The translations under genes were made by a program, and so were the position numbers. Below are positions 1 through 7,175 of a stretch of 15,608 bases of DNA, in pieces; the stretch's first letter is position 1; the number at the start of each line of letters is the position of its first letter. The stretch lies in the NCBI GenBank assembly GCA_009781325.1, contig WQYJ01000024.1:1-15608 (forward strand). Reading direction: 5' to 3'. Source of the DNA: Propionibacteriaceae bacterium (GTDB lineage Bacteria; Actinomycetota; Actinomycetes; Propionibacteriales; Propionibacteriaceae). The notes under the pieces are model-generated. The model saw only the letters and a list, made by a program, of their open reading frames with translations, did not search any database and was not told the origin of the DNA.

Positions 1-48
1 GACGATGGTCCGCAATCCGAACTTGTTGCTCGATTGGGTTCTTTGTGA
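1..48 (+). CDS. C-terminal end of ParA-like ATPase (partial)
   Basis: Reading from base 1 in frame gives DDGPQSELVARLGSL followed by TGA at 46-48, the tail of a gene that begins upstream of the window. The ending resembles ParA/Soj-type ATPases, and in many actinobacteria (Mycobacterium, for instance) a parA-like gene sits directly before scpA. The stop overlaps the scpA GTG start (GTGA, 45-48), which suggests translational coupling and one operon. Only 15 residues are visible, so the family name rests mostly on gene order. Confidence 0.6.
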   Translation, partial: DDGPQSELVARLGSL

Positions 49-875
49 GCCAGGTCATAGAATCCGAGGTTCAAGGATTCACCCTCACCCTGAAGAATTT
101 CGAAGGCCCCTTCGATCTCCTTCTTTCGCTGATCGCCCGACACAAACTCGACATTACAGAGATTGCTCTGTCGCATGTCACCGATGAGTTCATTGCCTTC
201 ATCAAGGAACAGGGGGCCAACTGGGATCTCGACCAAGTTTCGAGTTTCCTGGTGGTCGGGGCGACTCTGCTCGATCTGAAGACTGCCCGTTTGCTTCCTG
301 CCGGTGAGGTCGATAACGACGAAGACCTGGCGATTCTCGAAGCACGTGATCTGCTGTTTGCCCGCTTGCTCCAGTACCGCGCCTTCAAGCAGGTGGCAGC
401 GTGGATTGAATCGGTGCTGGTCAATGAGGCTAAGCGCGTACCTCGGCCAGGAGGCTTGGAGGAGAAGTTTGCCAAACTGCTGCCCGAAGCCGAGCTTAGG
501 ATTACTGGAGAAGAGCTGGCCCAGTTAGCTATCTCAGCGATGACGGAGACTGCCCAGGCGCAGGTCTACGTGGAACACATTTATCAGCCGACCGTCAGTG
601 TCGCCGAGCAGGCGAATCTCGTCGCTGATCGGCTCCAAAGATCACCGGGGATGACCTTTCGGGCTTTGGTAGCTGACTCGGAATCCCTGCCGACAACTGT
701 GGCGCGATTCCTGGCTATTCTTGAGCTTTATCGCAATGACATGGTTGTTTTCAAGCAGCTTCGTTCCAATTCAGACCTGATTATCCGCTGGGTTGGCCCC
801 CAGATCGATGACATTGAAATCGAGGACGAGTACGATATACCGCTGGAAACCGATTCATCGGGCAAGGAGAGCTAA
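45..875 (+). CDS. scpA: Segregation and condensation protein A
   Basis: ScpA is the kleisin subunit of the bacterial SMC-ScpA-ScpB condensin, bridging the SMC head domains on the nucleoid. The 276-residue product has the typical N-terminal signature, with FEGPFDLLLSLI near residues 19-30 followed by HKLDITEI. It has an acidic, helix-rich middle and a C-terminal winged helix (about 200-250, including FRALV and LAILELYR) that would contact the SMC head cap. Length is normal for the family. The GTG start at 45 overlaps the upstream stop by 4 bp and has no clear Shine-Dalgarno, so termination-reinitiation is likely. scpB follows immediately without a gap. The last residues are acidic (about 255-270), as is common. 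Confidence 0.95.
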   Translation: MSQVIESEVQGFTLTLKNFEGPFDLLLSLIARHKLDITEIALSHVTDEFIAFIKEQGANWDLDQVSSFLVVGATLLDLKTARLLPAGEVDNDEDLAILEARDLLFARLLQYRAFKQVAAWIESVLVNEAKRVPRPGGLEEKFAKLLPEAELRITGEELAQLAISAMTETAQAQVYVEHIYQPTVSVAEQANLVADRLQRSPGMTFRALVADSESLPTTVARFLAILELYRNDMVVFKQLRSNSDLIIRWVGPQIDDIEIEDEYDIPLETDSSGKES

Positions 876-1463
876 GTGGACGATTATCTGATCGATGCTC
901 AGATCGAGGCGTTGATGATCCTGGCGACCGAGCCGGTGAGCGAAGAGGACTTGGCACAGGTTCTTGAGGTGGATCTTGAGGATATCGAGACTGCACTTCA
1001 GCGGCTGGTGGAGTTTTATGACACCCACTCCCGCGGTTTTGAATTGCGCCATGTTGGACAAGGGTGGCGGTATTACACCAGAGCTGAACACGAACAGATC
1101 ATCGCCCGCAGTGTACTTGAAGGCCAGCAGGGGAAGATGACACAAGCCAGTCTTGAAACCCTCGCCGTGATTGCCTACCTCCAGCCCATCTCACGAGCCC
1201 GGATTTCCGCAGTACGCGGGGTCAATGTTGACGGTGTCGTACGCACCCTCATCGCCCGAAATCTGGTTGCCGAGGTAGACAAAGATCAGGCCAGCGGCGC
1301 AGGCTTATTGGGGACAACGCCGTACTTCCTTGAACGAATGGGGTTAACTTCTTTGTCAGAATTGCCGCCTCTGGCTCCGAATCTGCCGGATGCCTCGCGT
1401 CTAGATGAAGAACTGAGATCCCTCGCGGGGATGAACGAAAGGCCTGCTGATGACCCACAATGA
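876..1463 (+). CDS. scpB: Segregation and condensation protein B
   Basis: ScpB is the dimeric winged-helix partner that binds the ScpA kleisin in the SMC complex. The 195-residue product shows two winged-helix units: the first around residues 5-75 (IEALMILATEPVSEEDL), the second around 85-165 (TLAVIAYLQPISRARI, then the GTTPYFLERMGL block typical of ScpB). The GTG start is the first base after the scpA stop and has AAGGAG at 864-869, 6 nt upstream, inside the scpA coding end. The gene overlaps rluB by 14 bp. Length and motifs are ordinary for the family. Confidence 0.95.
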   Translation: MDDYLIDAQIEALMILATEPVSEEDLAQVLEVDLEDIETALQRLVEFYDTHSRGFELRHVGQGWRYYTRAEHEQIIARSVLEGQQGKMTQASLETLAVIAYLQPISRARISAVRGVNVDGVVRTLIARNLVAEVDKDQASGAGLLGTTPYFLERMGLTSLSELPPLAPNLPDASRLDEELRSLAGMNERPADDPQ

Positions 1464-2199
1464 TTCCTTAGATGACAACAGAATACGTCTTCAAAAGGTC
1501 ATCGCTGCTGCTGGATTAGCATCGCGGCGTGAAGCCGAGGAAATGATTGTCGACGGCCGCGTTGAGGTCAATGGTCACCTCGTCACTGAGCTGGGAACCC
1601 GCGTTGATCCCGACCGCGACGTCGTACGTCTCGATGGGGCTCGTATTCCACCGCAGCGCAACCACCTTTACTTTGCTCTGAATAAGCCTGTCGGTGTGAT
1701 CTCGACCCTCGATGATCCACAGGGCAGGGCAAGCTTGAAAGACTATCTGCCTCGCAAGGCTGGAAGACTGTTCCATGTGGGCCGCCTCGATGCCGACACC
1801 GAAGGGCTCATCATCTTGACCAATGACGGTGATTTCGCCCAGCGTCTGAGCCATCCTTCCTTCGAAATCGACAAGATGTACTTGGTGGAGGTTGAAGGTG
1901 TGATGGATAATCAGGCTCTGAAGAGATTGGAGAAGGGTGTCAACCTTGAGGATGGCTTTATCAGGCCTGACAAGGTGAAGCTCGTTAGCAGAACATCAAC
2001 GAAAACCCTGATCGAGATCACCTTGCACTCTGGGCGCAACCGAGTGGTGCGCCGAATGATGGAGGCTCTGGGCTTTCCTATTGCGAGGCTGGCACGACTG
2101 CGGGTCGGTCCGATTCGGCTGGGGAACCTCCCCAGCGGTCAAATCAGAGAACTCAGTGTTTCCGAGGTTGGTTCTCTCTATGACCGTGCCGGGATATGA
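1450..2199 (+). CDS. rluB: 23S rRNA pseudouridine synthase, RluB/RsuA family
   Basis: This enzyme converts a specific uridine of large-subunit rRNA to pseudouridine. The 249-residue protein has an N-terminal S4 RNA-binding domain (about 10-65, with LQKVIAAAGLASRREAE and IVDGRVEVNG) and a catalytic domain carrying GRLDADTEGL at 111-120, in which Asp114 is the expected nucleophile. SGRNRVVRRM near 195 is another family block. The start ATG lies inside the scpB end, with GAAAGG about 7 nt upstream. RluB, rather than RluE/F or RsuA, is inferred from the position after scpB, which is widespread in Gram-positives. No promoter was seen, so it should be transcribed with scpAB. Confidence 0.9.
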   Translation: MTHNDSLDDNRIRLQKVIAAAGLASRREAEEMIVDGRVEVNGHLVTELGTRVDPDRDVVRLDGARIPPQRNHLYFALNKPVGVISTLDDPQGRASLKDYLPRKAGRLFHVGRLDADTEGLIILTNDGDFAQRLSHPSFEIDKMYLVEVEGVMDNQALKRLEKGVNLEDGFIRPDKVKLVSRTSTKTLIEITLHSGRNRVVRRMMEALGFPIARLARLRVGPIRLGNLPSGQIRELSVSEVGSLYDRAGI

Positions 2200-2207
2200 A
2201 TACCCGG

Positions 2208-2236
2208 TTCGCAATTATTAACGCAACTTGTAGAAT
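2208..2236 (+). promoter_or_regulatory. Putative sigma70-type promoter of the FKBP lipoprotein gene
   Basis: TTCGCA at 2208-2213 and TAGAAT at 2231-2236 are separated by 17 nt. The -10 matches consensus at five of six positions and the -35 at four of six. Transcription would start near 2243, about 37 nt before the ATG at 2280. This supports 2280 over the open frame's ATG at 2196, which lies upstream of the promoter and overlaps the end of rluB. Confidence 0.5.
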
Positions 2237-2279
2237 GAGACGAGTGCCTAGAATAGGCCACAGAAGAGAGTTGGGTGTC

Positions 2280-3290
2280 ATGCAGCGGAAACGAATCAAC
2301 CGAATACTGGGATGCGCAGTGGCGCTGGGCCTTGCCCTGACAATGGCTTCCTGTACCGACACAACAGGGACCGACCCCACGCCGACCGCAACGGATCTAC
2401 CCACGGACGCAGCAACGGATTTGCCTTCGCCTCCGACTACTGACCCCAACGCCGATACCTCTTTGGATGTGCTCGGTGTTACCGGCGGCTTTGGTGATGC
2501 ACCAGAGGTCACCGTACCTTCCCCATGGTCCATTGATGTGACCCGCACGAAGGTCCTCGCCGAGGGAACAGGGCCGGTGCTGAGCGCAACTGCCCTGGTT
2601 CAGGTGAATTACTATGGCGTGAATGGCCGTACGGGTGAAAGGTTTGATGATTCCTATTCTGCCGGAACACCAGCAGTCTTTTCATTGCAGGGGGTAGTGC
2701 CAGGTTTCCAGAAGGGCCTCACCGGCCAGAAGCAGGGCAGCAGAGTGCTGATCGCTATGCCTGGCCCGGATGGCTATGACGGTGACGGCGGAAAAGAAGA
2801 AGCAGGAATTGAACTCGGTGACACCCTGATTTTCGTCGTTGACATCCTTCGGACATCGATATCACCGCCCACCGGTGAGACCGTCACGGTCACAGATGCC
2901 GACCTTCCTAAGGTTGAGGGAGAGGTTGATTCCCCAAAGATTTCCATCGCCAAGGATCGCCCCGCTCCAACGCAGCTTGTTGTCCAGCCGCTTGTCGTCG
3001 GCATCGGAGCTGAAGTGGAAGCAGGCGGCTATGTCCAGGTGAATTACGCTGAGTACCTCTGGAGTAGTGGTGCCATGATTCGCCAAACCTATGGATTCAA
3101 GCCGCTGGTGGGAACCCTGGACCAAACCATCCCCGGGTGGCAGGAAGCATTGGTGGGACAAACCATTGGCTCACGTGTGCTGGTGATCGTGCCTCCGGAG
3201 CTTGCCTATCCCGCCGGACATCCCAAGCTAGGAATCCCTGAGGGTTCCACGATGGTCTTCCTGATCGACGTCATGTTTGCCTGGAGCTAA
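2280..3290 (+). CDS. Lipoprotein with two FKBP-type peptidyl-prolyl isomerase domains
   Basis: Predicted extracytoplasmic prolyl isomerase or chaperone of 336 residues. Residues 1-25 form a lipoprotein signal: MQRKR, a hydrophobic stretch, then MASC with Cys25 as the lipidated residue. A Thr/Pro/Asp-rich linker (26-80) follows, then FKBP domain 1 (about 86-192) with VNYYG, RFDDSY, VVPGFQKGL and TLIFVVDIL. FKBP domain 2 (about 230-334) has VNYAEYL, TIPGWQEAL, VPPELAYP and TMVFLIDV. Domain 1 keeps the FDDSY segment but has an altered PPxLAYG loop (PGPDGYDGDGG); domain 2 keeps PPELAYP but lacks the FDSS-like segment. The start was chosen because the signal peptide begins there and a promoter lies just upstream. 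The 3' end overlaps the convergent gluQ gene by 63 bp. Confidence 0.88.
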   Translation: MQRKRINRILGCAVALGLALTMASCTDTTGTDPTPTATDLPTDAATDLPSPPTTDPNADTSLDVLGVTGGFGDAPEVTVPSPWSIDVTRTKVLAEGTGPVLSATALVQVNYYGVNGRTGERFDDSYSAGTPAVFSLQGVVPGFQKGLTGQKQGSRVLIAMPGPDGYDGDGGKEEAGIELGDTLIFVVDILRTSISPPTGETVTVTDADLPKVEGEVDSPKISIAKDRPAPTQLVVQPLVVGIGAEVEAGGYVQVNYAEYLWSSGAMIRQTYGFKPLVGTLDQTIPGWQEALVGQTIGSRVLVIVPPELAYPAGHPKLGIPEGSTMVFLIDVMFAWS

Positions 3291-4181
3291 TAGCTGTGTA
3301 AACTGCCACGGCTCGCGTGGAAGCTTCGCAGGATCGAACCTGTCAATCAGCATGGCCACAGTCACTTTTTCGCCTGCACTTGCCAAGCCTAGAGACGCAG
3401 CCAGCATCGAGAGCAGATCCGTGGTTGAAATTCCTTGCTGATGGAGTTGGGCTAAGGACACCGCTTTCTCCCTCTTCGCCAGTCTGGTGTTATCGAGACC
3501 GATCACCAGCGGCACATGCAGATACTCAGGTACGCGAAACCCGAGTTGGCTGGCCAGCCAGGCTTGGCGCGGTGAAGAGTCGAGAAGGTCCGCCCCGCGT
3601 ACGACTTGGTCGACATCCTGGAGCCCATCATCGACGACAACTGCGAAGTTGTAGGCGAAGACACCGTCAGCACGGCGTACGACGAAATCATCCACTGTGT
3701 CAGCGTAGGAGCCGAGGAGTTGGTCGGCGATGCACTCGGGAGCCGAGCAGGCGTTGATTCGCAGGGAGGGCGGGCGTAGTTTCCGCAGGCTGGCTTTTTG
3801 TGATTCGCTGAGATCCCGGCAGGTTCCTGGATACTTCGGAACAACCCCATGGGGAGCCTGGGCAGCTTCGGTGATGTCTTTCCGTGAACAGAAACACTCA
3901 TAAACTAAGTCCCCGAGTCTGACCAGGGCGTCTTCATAGATTCCGGTGCGGTCCTTTTGATAGACGATAGGACCGTCGTGATCGATACCCAAAGTCGCTA
4001 GATCCTCTAACTGCTGCCTGGCAATCGAATCGGAGTCCTTCATCCGTGGTGCGTCTAAATCCTCAATGCGGATCAAGAATTCGCGTCTGGTTGACCGGGC
4101 AGCCAACCAAGCAACCAAAGCCGTACGAAGGTTGCCGATGTGTAAGTCGGAGGTAGGTGTTGGGGCGAATCGTCCAGACAT
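3228..4181 (-). CDS. gluQ: Glutamyl-Q tRNA(Asp) synthetase
   Basis: GluQ-RS is a truncated paralogue of glutamyl-tRNA synthetase that attaches glutamate to queuosine in tRNA(Asp). The 317-residue product starts MSGRFAPTPTSDLHIGNLR, with the class I HIGH-type motif as HIGN at 14-17. A zinc-binding set Cys96, Cys98, Tyr117, Cys121 (ECFCSRK ... YPGTC) is characteristic of GluQ, and RLAKREKAVSL near 245-255 replaces KMSKS. There is no anticodon-binding domain, which separates it from GltX. The reading frame is open for a further 115 codons upstream, but homology begins at 4181, a start without an obvious Shine-Dalgarno. The last ~20 residues after REPWQF overlap the end of the convergent FKBP gene and look like a non-conserved tail. 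Confidence 0.9.
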   Translation of the reverse strand: MSGRFAPTPTSDLHIGNLRTALVAWLAARSTRREFLIRIEDLDAPRMKDSDSIARQQLEDLATLGIDHDGPIVYQKDRTGIYEDALVRLGDLVYECFCSRKDITEAAQAPHGVVPKYPGTCRDLSESQKASLRKLRPPSLRINACSAPECIADQLLGSYADTVDDFVVRRADGVFAYNFAVVVDDGLQDVDQVVRGADLLDSSPRQAWLASQLGFRVPEYLHVPLVIGLDNTRLAKREKAVSLAQLHQQGISTTDLLSMLAASLGLASAGEKVTVAMLIDRFDPAKLPREPWQFTQLLAPGKHDVDQEDHRGTLRDS

Positions 4182-4256
4182 ATCGCAAAAAGTCCGCTCA
4201 CTATGACCACCGAGGTGGTTTACTGGTGTCGAGAACCACATTACCGAAAGAGCGAT
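4182..4256. promoter_or_regulatory. gluQ-pafB divergent intergenic region with two small dyads
   Basis: This 75-nt gap must hold the start signals for both divergent genes. It contains the dyad CCACC-GA-GGTGG at 4207-4218 and an inverted repeat GTGGTT (4215-4220) / AACCAC (4234-4239). TTTACT at 4219-4224 followed after 17 nt by TACCGA (4242-4247) is a weak -35/-10 candidate for pafB. The dyads overlap that promoter and could be an operator, but 5-6 bp arms can arise by chance. Confidence 0.3.
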
Positions 4257-5204
4257 ATGGCGGCACGTAACTCTGAAAGACTGCTGAACCTTGTGATCGC
4301 ACTGCTGGCAGCGAAGAGGTTCATTTCGCGCGAGCAAATCCGTGACCTCGTCGAGGGATACTCCCAAGCGAAGAACGACATTGCCTTCCAGCGGATGTTT
4401 GAGCGCGACAAGGAAGACCTGCGCTTGATGGGGATCGATGTGCTCAATGGTCCCACTGATCCCTATACCAATGCGATGGATGGGTACCGTATCCAGCCCG
4501 AGAGCTTCTATCTGCCCGAAATCCATCTGACCCCGGAAGAATCGACGCTGGTCGGGTTGGCCTCCTCAGTGTGGAGTGAACCAAGTCTTGCTTCGGGAAT
4601 GAGCACAGCACTAGCCAAGCTGCGCGCTGCGGGTGAGGCCATTGATGACTCTGCGATGACGAATCTGATTCCCCGCCTGACCGCGAGAGAACCAGGGTTC
4701 CCGGTGATCTGGGAAGCTCTGTTGGCTAGGGACCCTGTTGTGTTCACCTATAAGGGGTCACTGCGCGAAGTCAAACCTCTGAGGATGATTCTGCGCACCG
4801 GGTCGTGGTATCTGATCGCCGAGACAGCGATTAGCGAAGTCAAGATTTTCAAGTTGTCACGGATCGAGGATCTGCCAGCGCGAGCCAATAATCCTGGTTC
4901 CTATGAACTTCCTGACCCGAAGGTTCTCGATGAGTACGCCAAATCCCTCGATCCTGGGCCGTCCCAGGATCACGTTGTGGTGGCCCTACGAGAGTTCGCG
5001 GCAGGAAACTTGCGCAGGAGAGGAACCCCAGTCAATACCGCCGCCCCGCCTGGATACAGTGCCATCAGTGTGCCCTATGCCCGCGAAGATGAGATCGTGT
5101 CCGCCATCTGTGAGGTGGGACCCAATGCTGTGGTTCTTGATGCTGGTCCGATTCGTGATCAGGTGATTGCCCAGTTGACCGCAGTAGCCGGAGGTGTGCG
5201 ATGA
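4257..5204 (+). CDS. pafB: WYL-domain transcriptional regulator PafB
   Basis: PafB pairs with PafC; in mycobacteria the heterodimer activates the RecA/LexA-independent DNA-damage response, with ssDNA bound by WYL domains. This 315-residue protein has an N-terminal winged helix (RLLNLVIALLAAKRFISREQ, about 7-26, then QRMFERDKEDLRLMGI) and a WYL domain with SWYLIAE at about 183-189. A C-terminal WCX-like extension follows. The frame is open back to 4203, but family homology starts at MAARNSERLLNL, so ATG 4257 is chosen; GAAAGAG lies 4 nt upstream. The stop overlaps the pafC start (ATGA, 5201-5204), so the two are coupled. The gene is named after the Pup-proteasome cluster, but none of pup, prc or pafA is visible here. 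Confidence 0.9.
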   Translation: MAARNSERLLNLVIALLAAKRFISREQIRDLVEGYSQAKNDIAFQRMFERDKEDLRLMGIDVLNGPTDPYTNAMDGYRIQPESFYLPEIHLTPEESTLVGLASSVWSEPSLASGMSTALAKLRAAGEAIDDSAMTNLIPRLTAREPGFPVIWEALLARDPVVFTYKGSLREVKPLRMILRTGSWYLIAETAISEVKIFKLSRIEDLPARANNPGSYELPDPKVLDEYAKSLDPGPSQDHVVVALREFAAGNLRRRGTPVNTAAPPGYSAISVPYAREDEIVSAICEVGPNAVVLDAGPIRDQVIAQLTAVAGGVR

Positions 5205-6169
5205 GTACCTCCTTCGAACAAGTCGCCCGACTCCTTCTCGAAATCCCCTATATCGAGGCCCATCCGGGTATGACCGTGAAAGAAGTCGCGCAAGTTTTCT
5301 CGATCACCCCTGCTCAGGTGAAGAAAGACATCAACGTTGTGATCTTCTGCGGGCTGCCTGGGGGGTATCCCGGTGACCTCATTGACGTGGATCTGGATGT
5401 TCTCGATGAAGAGGGTTCTGTCTATATGACGAACCCCACAACCCTGGATCGCCCCGTACGGATGACTGCCGCGGAAGCTGCGAGTCTGCGCTTGGCTTTG
5501 GATGCCTTGAGATCTCTTGTCCCGGCAACGATGGCGGCAACCATCGACGCGTTGGTGAACAAGCTTGGTTCCCCTGAGATCGCCAGTGTGGATCTGAAAA
5601 TCGGTGATGATCAGGTGAAAGATGATCTAACTCTGGCGATCTCACAGGCCCAGAGGGTGAAACTCACCTATGAAGGCCGAGCCCGCGGAACAACCACCTA
5701 CCCTGTTGTCGATCCGGTGCTGGTCTTTGTCAGCGAGGGAGTCGCGTACCTCACAGCGTACTGTGTGGACAGAGGTACCCCTGGTGAACCTGGGCAGTCC
5801 TGGAGGACCTATCGACTGGATCGCATTGTTGAGGTCTCCCAGACAGGACAGAGCACTGCACGACATGACCACCATCCAGAACCTGATGCATGGGCGAAGA
5901 ACCTTGCCAAGAGTGACCAGGTGACCATAGTGGTCGAGGATAAGGCTGCATGGATTGTGGACTACTATCCCACGACATCGGTGACCAAGACAGGCGACGG
6001 TTTGACCGCGATTGTTCTACCTGTCGCAGAACCAGCATGGTTCACCAGACTTCTGCTGATGCTGGGGTCCCAGGTGCACAAGGTCGAACCTGAATCCTTC
6101 GCCCAAAGAGCCCGCGAACTAGCCCAGCAGACACTGGAGATCTATGACCAGTTAGCCTGCGAAGACTAA
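5201..6169 (+). CDS. pafC: WYL-domain transcriptional regulator PafC
   Basis: Partner of PafB in the damage-response activator. The 322-residue product has an N-terminal winged helix of the PafC type (LLLEIPYIEAHPGMTVKEVA, with VKKDINVVIFCGLPG following), a WYL domain at about 150-215 and a C-terminal WCX-like domain. The WYL tripeptide itself reads AYL at 182-184 (VAYLTAY), whereas PafB keeps WYL; the TYRLDRI block is intact. The ATG start overlaps the pafB stop by 4 bp, so the two are made in a coupled ratio. In mycobacteria tatA and tatC come next; here a lipid kinase gene follows after 31 nt. Confidence 0.9.
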   Translation: MSTSFEQVARLLLEIPYIEAHPGMTVKEVAQVFSITPAQVKKDINVVIFCGLPGGYPGDLIDVDLDVLDEEGSVYMTNPTTLDRPVRMTAAEAASLRLALDALRSLVPATMAATIDALVNKLGSPEIASVDLKIGDDQVKDDLTLAISQAQRVKLTYEGRARGTTTYPVVDPVLVFVSEGVAYLTAYCVDRGTPGEPGQSWRTYRLDRIVEVSQTGQSTARHDHHPEPDAWAKNLAKSDQVTIVVEDKAAWIVDYYPTTSVTKTGDGLTAIVLPVAEPAWFTRLLLMLGSQVHKVEPESFAQRARELAQQTLEIYDQLACED

Positions 6170-6188
6170 CTGCCTTGGCGCGGTGTAG

Positions 6189-6194
6189 TACGAT
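6189..6194 (+). promoter_or_regulatory. Putative -10 box of a leaderless dagK transcript
   Basis: TACGAT ends 6 nt before the GTG start at 6201, the spacing expected if transcription begins on the start codon. There is no purine-rich Shine-Dalgarno in the 20 nt before GTG and no convincing -35. An ATG at 6195 is followed by a stop two codons later, so it is not the start. Alternatively the gene is only read through from pafC. Confidence 0.4.
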
Positions 6195-6200
6195 CATGGC

Positions 6201-7175
6201 GTGACCAAGAACACTGTTGAAAATGCCACGACTACACTGGTCGTCAATCCGACGGCTGGGCGGGGCAAAGCTCTGAAGATCCTGCCGAAGGTACTCAATG
6301 AGTTACTGCGCGGGTTGCCAGAGGGCAGTTTGAAGGTTCTCCAAGCCAATAGCTACGCCGAAGCACAGCGTTTCTGTGCCGAAGCAGTGGAGAATGCTCG
6401 GCTCACAGCGGACACCCGCGACTGCCTGGTGGTTATGGGCGGGGACGGCATCATGCATCTCGGGATTAACGCTGCCGGGGGTACGGGCGTACCTTTGGGG
6501 ATGATCCCAGCAGGAACAGGCAATGATCTGTGCAGAAGTGTGGGGATCCCTCTCGACCCGGTCAAAGCAGCCAAGGTCATCGTCGACGGCCACCTGCTCA
6601 ATATGGATCTCACTTCGGTGGTCGGCAAGCTTGCCCACGGCGGAACTCAAAGATACGTCGGTACGGTGGTAGGCACCGGCTATGATGCCCGCGTGGGGAT
6701 TCGCGGAGCCTCCATGGCGAAAGCCTGGGGATCACTGGCCTATGCCGTGGCAGCCCTGGTCGAACTGAAGTCTTTCGAACCGGTCACTTATCGTCTGCGT
6801 ATTGACGGCGAAGAGAGAGTTCTTCCGGCGATGCTTGTCGCTGTCGCCAATGGAGGTTATTACGGAGGCGGTATGCACGTCGCTCCTACTGCCTCGGTGA
6901 CAGACGGATTGCTGAACATCACGATTGCGCACCCTGTCTCAAGGCTGTCCATGCTGCGTTTGCTGCCCAAGATGTTCAATGGATCCTTTGTTAATGATCC
7001 TGCTGTTGAGCGATGCACGGCCAAAGAAGTCATGATCGATGGTGACGGTTTGGTGGGTCTCGCTGATGGTGAGGCCCTAGGCCAGCCTCCCTTTGGGATC
7101 ACCTGCGAACCTGGTGTTCTCACAGTTTTCATTCCCATCTCTGATCCGCTCACGCGGCGAAGGAAGAAAAAGTGA
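6201..7175 (+). CDS. Diacylglycerol/lipid kinase family protein (DgkB/YegS-like)
   Basis: Predicted soluble lipid kinase phosphorylating diacylglycerol or a related lipid at the inner face of the membrane, either recycling DAG to phosphatidate or acting in lipid synthesis. The 324-residue product has the DAGK catalytic fold: NPTAGRGK at 16-23, the nucleotide-binding loop GGDGI at 80-84, and GTGNDLCR at 105-112. A C-terminal beta-sandwich (from about 125, with ANGGYYGGGMHVAP near 215-228) completes it. The loop is normally GGDGT, so the Thr-to-Ile change is a small oddity. The stop overlaps the next start (GTGA, 7172-7175). Ceramide or undecaprenol kinase activity cannot be excluded from sequence. 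Confidence 0.85.
   Translation: MTKNTVENATTTLVVNPTAGRGKALKILPKVLNELLRGLPEGSLKVLQANSYAEAQRFCAEAVENARLTADTRDCLVVMGGDGIMHLGINAAGGTGVPLGMIPAGTGNDLCRSVGIPLDPVKAAKVIVDGHLLNMDLTSVVGKLAHGGTQRYVGTVVGTGYDARVGIRGASMAKAWGSLAYAVAALVELKSFEPVTYRLRIDGEERVLPAMLVAVANGGYYGGGMHVAPTASVTDGLLNITIAHPVSRLSMLRLLPKMFNGSFVNDPAVERCTAKEVMIDGDGLVGLADGEALGQPPFGITCEPGVLTVFIPISDPLTRRRKKK

Noticed and set aside
2196..2279. N-terminal extension of the FKBP lipoprotein to the ATG at 2196
   Set aside because: The added residues are not signal-like, they would place the lipoprotein signal internally, and a promoter lies inside the extension.
3306..3320. Hairpin CCACG-GCTCG-CGTGG after the FKBP stop as a terminator
   Set aside because: Only a 5-bp stem, no T-run, and it lies inside the gluQ coding region.
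3317..3757. 146-codon open frame on the + strand within the gluQ region
   Set aside because: It lies antisense to conserved gluQ motifs, is rich in Arg/Pro/Ser without recognisable domains, and has no start signals; it is a shadow of the GC-rich coding strand.
4182..4256. tRNA or small RNA gene in the gluQ-pafB gap
   Set aside because: Too short for a tRNA with its signals, no cloverleaf arms, and no terminator.
4182..4526. 115-codon upstream extension of gluQ over pafB
   Set aside because: It is antisense to the conserved pafB winged helix, and GluQ homology begins exactly at the Met at 4181.
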